This document shows, one piece after another, positions 57,507 through 64,000 of a DNA stretch of 64,000 nucleotides. A program made the position numbers and the translations under genes. Every line of letters begins with the position of its first letter. The stretch's first letter is position 1. Below the pieces are notes generated by a model. That model saw only the letters and a program-made list of their open reading frames with translations, had not been told where the DNA came from and searched no databases. The stretch comes from Toxonevra muliebris (taxonomy: Eukaryota; Arthropoda; Insecta; Diptera; Pallopteridae), in NCBI GenBank assembly GCA_963691655.1, contig OY829326.1:72347235-72411234 (forward strand). The letters run 5' to 3'.

Positions 57507-58405
57507 CAGCGATGCCAACTTGCGGGAAATTCCCCGATTTGCGGGGAATTTTACTTGGTGCGGGGAATCGAGGAAAGAGCTGTTTTTTACGGGGAATTTG
57601 AAGTCGTTCAGCTTTTAGTAATTAAAGTCTGTGGAATATTATTTATCAAATTTTATGTAATGTAAAAGGTTCAACTTGTGAAATATTTCATATTTTGGGT
57701 CTAAAAATCTTTATCTTGTCTGAAGCAGGCCCTCCAATTTATTGGATTGAAGAAATTTGAAAGTATTATATTTCGAAAGTATTTGTAAAAATTTCAGAGA
57801 ACGCAAAGTGCTTTCGTAGATATAGACGAATATAGCGGCGAGTGTCAGTCAGGCCAAAACAGTCGCGCGGCTCTTCGACTTCCCTTTCGGCCGTTCAGAA
57901 AAGCTTAGCTGTACCTTCGTCTAGTACCTCCTGATTAACTCTAATCATTCCCGACTAATCTGTAAACTTACAAACTACGGTCAGCTATCATAAAGAAGAT
58001 GAAATATATTTTATATGTTAAAAACCGATAGTCAAAACTTTGAACCCGTTTTTCTCAAAACAAAGTTTTTGCCATTTTTTATTTGAGTCAAAAGAAATCC
58101 CAAGTCTTGTCATTTGAGAACTTTGATGTCCAAAAGTGGGCTGAACCTTATATGTTAAAAGTTCCGTACGTTTCTATTAATCTACCAGTCCCATAAAAAT
58201 TTGTTAAGTTTTGGACCGAGAAAGTTCAGGTTCGCCTTAAAATAACACTCACTGAGGTCAATTTTGTTTTTGTAAAATGTTTATATGGAAAGTGCGTGTA
58301 GCGCTGTTATAATATGAAATTATACCAATCCGAGGAATTCGATCGAAAATCGGGGAATTTCTCAAGAGTCATCGGGGAGAGAGAAAAAATGAGTTGGCAT
58401 CCCTG
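57507..58405. mobile_element. hAT non-autonomous element with 8-bp duplication
   Basis: The left end CAGCGATGCCAACT and right end AGTTGGCATCCCTG are inverted copies of the hAT-type terminus CAGGGATGCCAACT. The 8-bp GCCTGCGC immediately flanks both sides (57499-57506 and 58406-58413), the length expected for hAT target duplications. CGGGGAAT recurs several times near the left end and again near the right end, plausible transposase-binding subterminal repeats. I see no transposase in the 899 bp. Confidence 0.93.
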
Positions 58406-58413
58406 GCCTGCGC

Positions 58414-58709
58414 ATCTTCAAAAAAAACTTCATTCTAAATTAAATCTAACGCAGACAGGCTTAGATTGTCATAAACTGTAGTTGCCAACCACAAATTTCA
58501 CACAACAGCTGGAAAAACTCACATAAACCTTAGCTGGAAAACTAAGCTAAGATGGGAGGGTCCGAACTTCAAAAACTCTAGATACTGGTCACCGATGGAA
58601 ATTAACGTGAGACGAAGAAACGCCAGGGATCTTGAAAATATTGCAGTCTTAAGTGCGTATGTTGCCAATGATCTAAACCAATCAACTCCACGCCGTGCGC
58701 AGGATTGCG
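58414..58709. other. No gene seen
   Basis: Short spacer between hAT element and rosa relic; nothing recognised. Confidence 0.5.
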
Positions 58710-59188
58710 TCGCATGAATATAGAGAGGTGTGGCTCCAACAGGATGGCATACAGCACCATACAGCGACCGCAACCATCGATTTGTTGAAGACGAAAAACA
58801 GAAATCGTATTATCTTGAGAAATGGAGCCGTCAATCGACCACCGAGATCATGCGATCTAACGCCTCTGTATTTTTTTCTCTAGGGCTATGCGAAGTCGCT
58901 GGTCTATGCCAAAAAGCCAAGGTTGTTGGATAAATCAGAGCCAATACTGAACGTGAACGTTGCTGGAATACCGGCCGAAATGTGTGGTACAGTGGTATAG
59001 GATTGGGGCCAACAAATCGATCGCTTCAAGCCAGCCACCTATGATGGTCATATGCCTGATATCGAATTTCAATCATAAATTGTATGAAGAGAGCTTTCAT
59101 TTGTAATAAAGAACTTAGCGATATCTCAAATACTTTGCGATTTAATTAAAATTTAAAATGGTAACTCCTTATCAGAAAACCATTTATA
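58710..59188 (+). pseudogene. rosa-type (DD41D) mariner, 3' half relic
   Basis: VWLQQDGIQHHTATATIDLL carries the second Asp. PPRSCDLTPLYFFL shows the third catalytic Asp replaced by Tyr. Frames then shift through LCEVAGLCQKAK (compare KSLVYANKPATLDE in the 51.6-kb copy) to a C-terminus with EFQS at about 59075. The 3' terminus TCCTTATCAGAAAACCATTT (59166-59185) matches the 3' terminus of the 51.5-kb copy. The 5' half and 5' inverted repeat are absent. Confidence 0.8.
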
Positions 59189-60184
59189 AACATGTAGGCA
59201 ATGGTTGAACCTAAAAATAATAATTGGCTGATTGGGAGACTTCAGCACCAAAAGGTCGATTTTTTAGGACAAAGTTTTAAACTTCAACTCAGCCAACAAC
59301 ATATTTATTTTAATAATTTTTTATCGGTCGGTTTTATCGGTTTTCAACTTATAGAAAAAAAAATGTTCGATAGAATCGCGTTTAAAGTTTCGGAAAGAGA
59401 ACGTATAGGTGAGTAACGCTTACAGAATCTCATGACATCATTTTTGAGAATTGACCTAAATCGTTAACGACATAGTATTCTGCAGGTTTCAATCTATAAA
59501 TTTATAGCTGTTACGCCAAGGTTAGTGCAAAAGTAGATAAAAACTCGTGCTTTACATTCTGACTTACTTTCAGTTTGATTCTTTTTCAATTTTTGAGAAA
59601 TTCCTATAACTTTCGTTTTGAAATATGAAAGTTACGATGGGGGTGTGAGCAGATTAAGGCGTAATATACTAAATTTTTCCATTAACAAATTAGTTTTCTT
59701 TTAATAGTTTCATCATTATTATTTGAATTTAGTTTTTGGATAACCCAGGAAAAAAGTATTGATTTTTTGATGGACTTTGAAAACTTACATTTGGCTAAAG
59801 ATTCGCAAGTTCAAGTTTAATAATTTAACAATATATCCTGGTGCTCCGGCCTAATTTTAAAGGTTATTTGGGGAATTTTTTATTATAAAAAAATAAAATA
59901 TAATCATTCAAAATTTTTTATATGCTATTATTGACATATTTAACTGTACCAAAAAACAAATTTTCGAATTTATTTTACGATATTTTATTAGTGTTTTTTT
60001 ACGTCCAAAGTAGGCACCTAAAAAAAAGGTGTGTGGCTGGCCCGGATGATTACGGCATTTGAAGCCATCTGAGACACAAAATTTAAATGAAATATTGTAC
60101 TGTAGATTTGTCATTCTGGCAGGTAGTAGCTTTAAACGTCGGCCTTCTAAACAATTTTTTTTAAAAACTTCGAAAGTCTTCTGT
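59189..60184. other. No gene seen
   Basis: AT-rich sequence. A minus-strand open frame over 59908-60231 has no recognisable domain. Confidence 0.45.
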
Positions 60185-61300
60185 ACAGGGTGACAATTGT
60201 AAAGTGACGCAAGTTTAATACTCTGCAGCAAGCTTTGCCATTTACCGTTACTTTAATTTAAAAAGCAAATTCATTCATCATTGGCTTTGCTTTTAATTTC
60301 ATTTGAATTTTTGTTATTACGTTTTGAAATTTCCATAAAAATGGACAAGGAAAATATTCGTCGTGAAATTATGAAATTTCATTTGGCAAATTATAGTAGC
60401 CGTCAAATTGCAAAGGCTTTAAATTTGTCAAGTCGTACGGTAGACCGTAATGAGAAAATCGCTAAGGAAGTGGGAGTAAACCGTGAATCATTGCAAAATC
60501 AAAGCTTAATCTTAAGCCGTACAAGCTCCGAAAAGCTCAAGATCTGACACAAAGAAAGAAAGATTTGCGACTGCAAAGATGCAAGGCGTTGCTACGCTCC
60601 TCCGTGTTAAAAAATGTTGAAAATATCTTGTTTACAGATGAAAAAATTTTCACGGTTGAACAACATTTCAATGCGCAAAATGACCGAATGTGGCTAACAT
60701 CATCATCGCAACAAAATAGGACTGTTGGCCGAGTTCAAAAGCCAGCTTCCGTTATGGTATGGGCTGGAGTTTCCGCTAATGCCAGAACCCCTCTAATATT
60801 CGTTGAAGAGGGTGTTAAAATTGACCAGGTTGTTTATCGGAGCATTTTAAATGAACATGTTCTTCCCTGGGCCCAAGATACATTTGGAAATGAAAACTGG
60901 ACTTTCCAGCAAGATTCTGCACCTTCCCACATGGCAAAATTAACGCAAACATGGATAAAAGACAATTTTTCTGGATTCATAACATCTCAAGAATGGCCAC
61001 CATACTCCCCAGACTTGAATCCAATGGACTACTCTATTTGGAGTATTTTAGAGAGTAAGGCTTGTGCATCTCAACACCACAGTCTGGAGTCGCTGACAAA
61101 TTCATTAGAGAAAGCCTGGACTGAAATTGATCAGGAAGTCCTGCGGCGAACAGTCCTACGATTTCCGGATCGATTGAAGGCATGTGTGCAGGCTAAAGGA
61201 GGTTATATTGAATGAGGTGGGGTTCAAATGAATGCTTATATATTCAGCAATGTTAACACTTAATTGTACTTAATTTTTACTGCCAATCTATAGTAAAAAT
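60185..61300 (+). mobile_element. maT (DD37D) transposon, nearly complete
   Basis: The probable 5' end starts ACAGGGTGACAATTGTAAAG at about 60185, like other maT termini that begin CAGGGTG. The transposase reading follows at 60341. I did not find the complementary 3' inverted repeat downstream of 61215, so the right boundary is approximate and may be lost. Confidence 0.65.
60341..61215 (+). pseudogene. maT-type (DD37D) transposase, one frameshift and a deletion
   Basis: Starts MDKENIRREIMKFHLANYSS with a helix-turn-helix (QIAKALNLSSRTVDR). The linker and second helix-turn-helix are partly deleted, resuming at KIAKEVGVNRESL. A frameshift near 60505 then changes frame; the shifted frame reads NLKPYKLRKAQDLTQRKKDL and continues open to 61215. 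The catalytic domain is complete: LFTDEKIF (first Asp), VMVWAGVSA, WTFQQDSAPSH (second Asp) and PPYSPDLNPMDYSIW (third Asp), with 37 residues between the second and third, the maT spacing. Relatively young compared with other transposons here. A defective gene, but an easy one to classify. Confidence 0.9.
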
Positions 61301-61326
61301 TATTATAAAATAAAATGCTTATAATC

Positions 61327-61455
61327 TTCGGCTTCGGCAAATACTTCGGCCAAAACTGCGGCCACTTTTTGCCGAAGCCGAAACCGATGCCGAAGGTGCA
61401 ATTTTAGGCCGAATAGCCGAAGAACCGAAGCCGAATAATCGGTCGGACACTAGTG
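61327..61455. repeat. CCGAAG/CTTCGG-rich cluster
   Basis: Within 130 bp TTCGGC occurs three times, followed by at least five GCCGAA words in the opposite orientation, ending CGGTCGGACACTAGTG. Subterminal clusters of short motifs occur at ends of some hAT elements, but the assignment is open. Confidence 0.5.
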
Positions 61456-62266
61456 TAGAAGCTGATTATGCTGGGGGAAAAAGAGTCAGGCGACAAAATT
61501 ACTGATAGTGAAGGTGATTATGAGGTACAGAGCAATGACTCAGGCGACGAAGGAGATGAAGCTGGTGATGGCAATTTGACAGAACCATCCGGTGTTTGAG
61601 TTGAATAGGCTCCACAACAATACTTACAACAACAAATGATCCCATTACTTACTTATGTAGTGTGAGTTCTTGAGGCTTGGTTCTAATGCAAAAAATTCGG
61701 TTTTTGAATTATTCTGAGAAATGTGTAGCTCGTAAGTCATTCCCAAGTTTCTAAGACCCCTCATAATTTTTAGCAAGGAAAATTTTTTCTGAAGACAGTA
61801 TAATAGTTTTCTCAATGGTTTTTTATCGGCCATTTATCGAAAAAGGTGGTATAAAACCCAATTTTAAGGAGGAAGGGTAGGAGATGGAGGAAGAGTATGT
61901 ATCCAAAACTTGTTTATCTCTTTATGCTCAACAACTTGGCTTCAGATATCAAATTCTTATCTGTTAAGATAAATAAATTTATTAATAGCCCATAAAGACC
62001 CCATTTTCCCGACTTCAGCTCCATATTTTGGGAGAACTAGAGGTGATGGAGAAAAACTGAGTACGCAGTCGTGATCATCGACTCTAAGTCACTATAAAAC
62101 CGTTGAAATTGCACTGTGTAATCAAATTATCCAATTAAGAATAATTTTTTTTTTTTTTTTTTTTAAATGTGTTTTTTTTTAAATAACACTGGTGTCTCAT
62201 ATGGACAAAATTAAAAAACATTAATGTTTTATGATTTGTTTGGCCTTTTTTTTACTTTTTTAAACT
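61456..62266. other. No gene; short acidic frame
   Basis: A 43-codon frame at 61468-61600 (MLGEKESGDKITDSEGDYEV and further Asp/Glu-rich residues) resembles acidic N-termini of some transposases but has no diagnostic motif. T-run at about 62147-62164. Confidence 0.35.
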
Positions 62267-62329
62267 GGGTCTGATAGACCCGACCTGTCCGTTCGTGTAA
62301 GTACTTTGACGTGCCCGTCCAAGGGTTAA
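62267..62329 (-). repeat. TTAA end with internal palindrome, single end
   Basis: On the minus strand TTAA (62326-62329) is followed by CCCTTGGACGGGCACG and, about 45 nt further in, the near-palindrome GGGTCTATCAGACCC (62267-62281). The spacing is longer than in the other TTAA elements. The opposite end was not found. Confidence 0.4.
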
Positions 62330-64000
62330 AAACCTTTTATAAATATTTGCTCATTCTACACTTTCCACGCATCGGGGCATACAATTATTCAGCCATGGAC
62401 GCAATTGAAAATCTTTAGGACGAAAACTGACAAATTCTTGTTTCACTCTCTACAACTTCAAATACCAACTTCACATCGACGCCGTAGTAAGAGCAAAAGG
62501 TTTCATCAGCAAATACATTTAAGGGAATTCGATATATTGTTATGTTAAAACAATTCTAATTGTAGGCTATTACTTATTTCTTTTCATTAATTATGAAAAA
62601 TGCATTTTTATATAGTACAAAAGTATTGAAATTCTAAAATCGGTTTATAATGTACAGATCAAGAGATCAAAATGTATGAGGTTTTCATCTTTAAGGGAGA
62701 AGGAATCAATCCCAAAATCGCCCCCTCTTGGGCCCGTTAGTGCTTACATGCATTCTTTTACTCGTTGGGTATTGCTTGCGTACTCCACGTGGAATCCACA
62801 AAAGCCACATTAAAATTGTTGGCATAAACAATTATTTTATTACAATTCTCCAATGATGGCGTCAAACATTTTACGACTATGTATATTACAAAATTGGTGC
62901 ATAATTATATACTACTACTAGAGATTAATTAAAAAATAAAAATTGTGACGCTCGAAATATCACACAGCGTAATTTTTAAAAACTTTTCCTTTTAATTTTA
63001 TGCATTGGTGCGCGCAAGTAATAATTTTTAAGCAAAAATTATTTGTATAACTTGCAATTAACAAAGAATTAATTTCTTAACCTTCAAATACACGAATTTC
63101 GTAATTTTGTTTTTTTTTCTAATATTTACTCGTAAACGTGAATATTTATTTTTAAAGACAATTTACTGCTTGCTATTCTACACACACACTGTGTACGATT
63201 TCATGTGTTTCGACAACTTTTAATTGCCGATATTTAATTTTTTGGCATATTAACTCGATCAGTTTCATTACACAAATTGCAAATTCATTGCAAATTGAAA
63301 TGCTCAAAGGCATAAAGAAAAAAGAACCAAACATATACCAGAAACTCGTGCCAAGGATGTCAACTTCAACTTCTTGTAACGATCATACGATCACTCTGCT
63401 AGTGCTATACAAAGTTAACCAGCGCGATTGTAACGAGATTGCATGCAGCTAAGAGATGTTGCTGGTGTACTGCCAGCAACTATGTTGCTGCTATAGCGGT
63501 GGCGGTAGTGGCTTATTCGTACAGAAAAGTGTAAACATTATTGACCAATCGTATAGTGTGAGGTCCAATAGTGGTGTACAATCTATGCCTTTAAGCTCTG
63601 GCAATTAACAATTCATTAGTTGTTTCTTGTACAATTGCGACAAAAAAAAAATATGAATTATTAACTGGAATGAGGCAGTGGAGTGGAGTAGAGCAGCCAG
63701 CAGTTGAAGATCCGAAAGAATGGAATTATTTTAAAAAATTGTTCCAAATTGATTTAATTCAAGTAGAAAACTTCAATTTCAACTCAGTATAGCCAGAGAA
63801 AGAGAGAAGAGACTCAATGTCGTCGTCGTCGTCGTCGTCATCACAAAATTTATGAATTTATTTATGCTTAATTCGTGTACTTTGTTGAGTTCTAATTGCA
63901 GCCAAATCAATGACAGTGGCTAGCAGTAGCTTGGAAGCTACTTGGGAAAACTCTAGAAAAAAACTCATGTGAAGATCATATCAAACGATAAATAATTTAA
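62330..64000. other. No gene; microsatellite
   Basis: AT-rich DNA with a (GTC)n microsatellite at about 63818-63840 and slightly higher GC at 63350-63520. No recognisable coding region. Confidence 0.45.

Noticed and set aside
59908..60231. 107-codon minus-strand gene beside the maT element
   Set aside because: No recognisable domain, and it overlaps the transposon end.

Overview
The window reads as non-coding DNA from a higher fly (Diptera, Schizophora). It is AT-rich, full of homopolymers and short microsatellites, has no intact host protein-coding gene that I can recognise, and is packed with decayed transposable elements. Two DD41D mariner relics (rosa family, first described in Ceratitis rosa), RNase H-bearing LINEs, tRNA-derived SINEs and many TTAA-flanked elements suggest a tephritid fruit fly. 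The species is an inference, not something the sequence proves.

Layout. 1-8 kb: a 12-bp-periodic array, a TTAA-flanked piggyBac-like element, a DD34D mariner and tRNA-derived SINEs. 8-12.4 kb: a LINE relic, a foldback element, and a head-to-head LINE/SINE composite bounded by one 12-bp duplication. 14.4-20.7 kb: a foldback element built from 40-bp units in mirrored arms, a Tc1 relic split by a 1.2-kb terminal-inverted-repeat element, and an RNase H LINE. 23-32 kb: more 12-bp arrays and nested LINE pieces. 33.5-38.4 kb: a SINE, a piggyBac-like element, a second mariner, a piggyBac transposase scrap and a long-TIR element. 38.4-41.3 kb and 45.1-49.5 kb: mostly unique-looking DNA. 41.3-45.1 kb: a block of duplicated and palindromic elements plus a LINE relic. 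49.6-53.5 kb: a Jockey/CR1-like LINE, a rosa mariner deletion derivative and an RNase H LINE. 54-61.5 kb: another TTAA element, a relic of an unnamed repetitive protein family, a hAT element with its 8-bp duplication, a rosa relic and a nearly complete maT (DD37D) transposon. 61.5-64 kb: little that can be annotated.

How the parts relate. The LINEs look like the machinery on which the SINEs depended: the dimeric SINE shares a 3' terminal segment with three LINE copies in the window. The short TTAA elements would have depended on piggyBac-type transposases, of which only a scrap remains at 36.5 kb. No coding region seen here is intact. The strongest observations are the LINE/SINE composite with one shared target duplication, the shared SINE/LINE tail, the TTAA elements whose subterminal palindromes differ in sequence but keep their place, and the mirrored 40-bp foldback.
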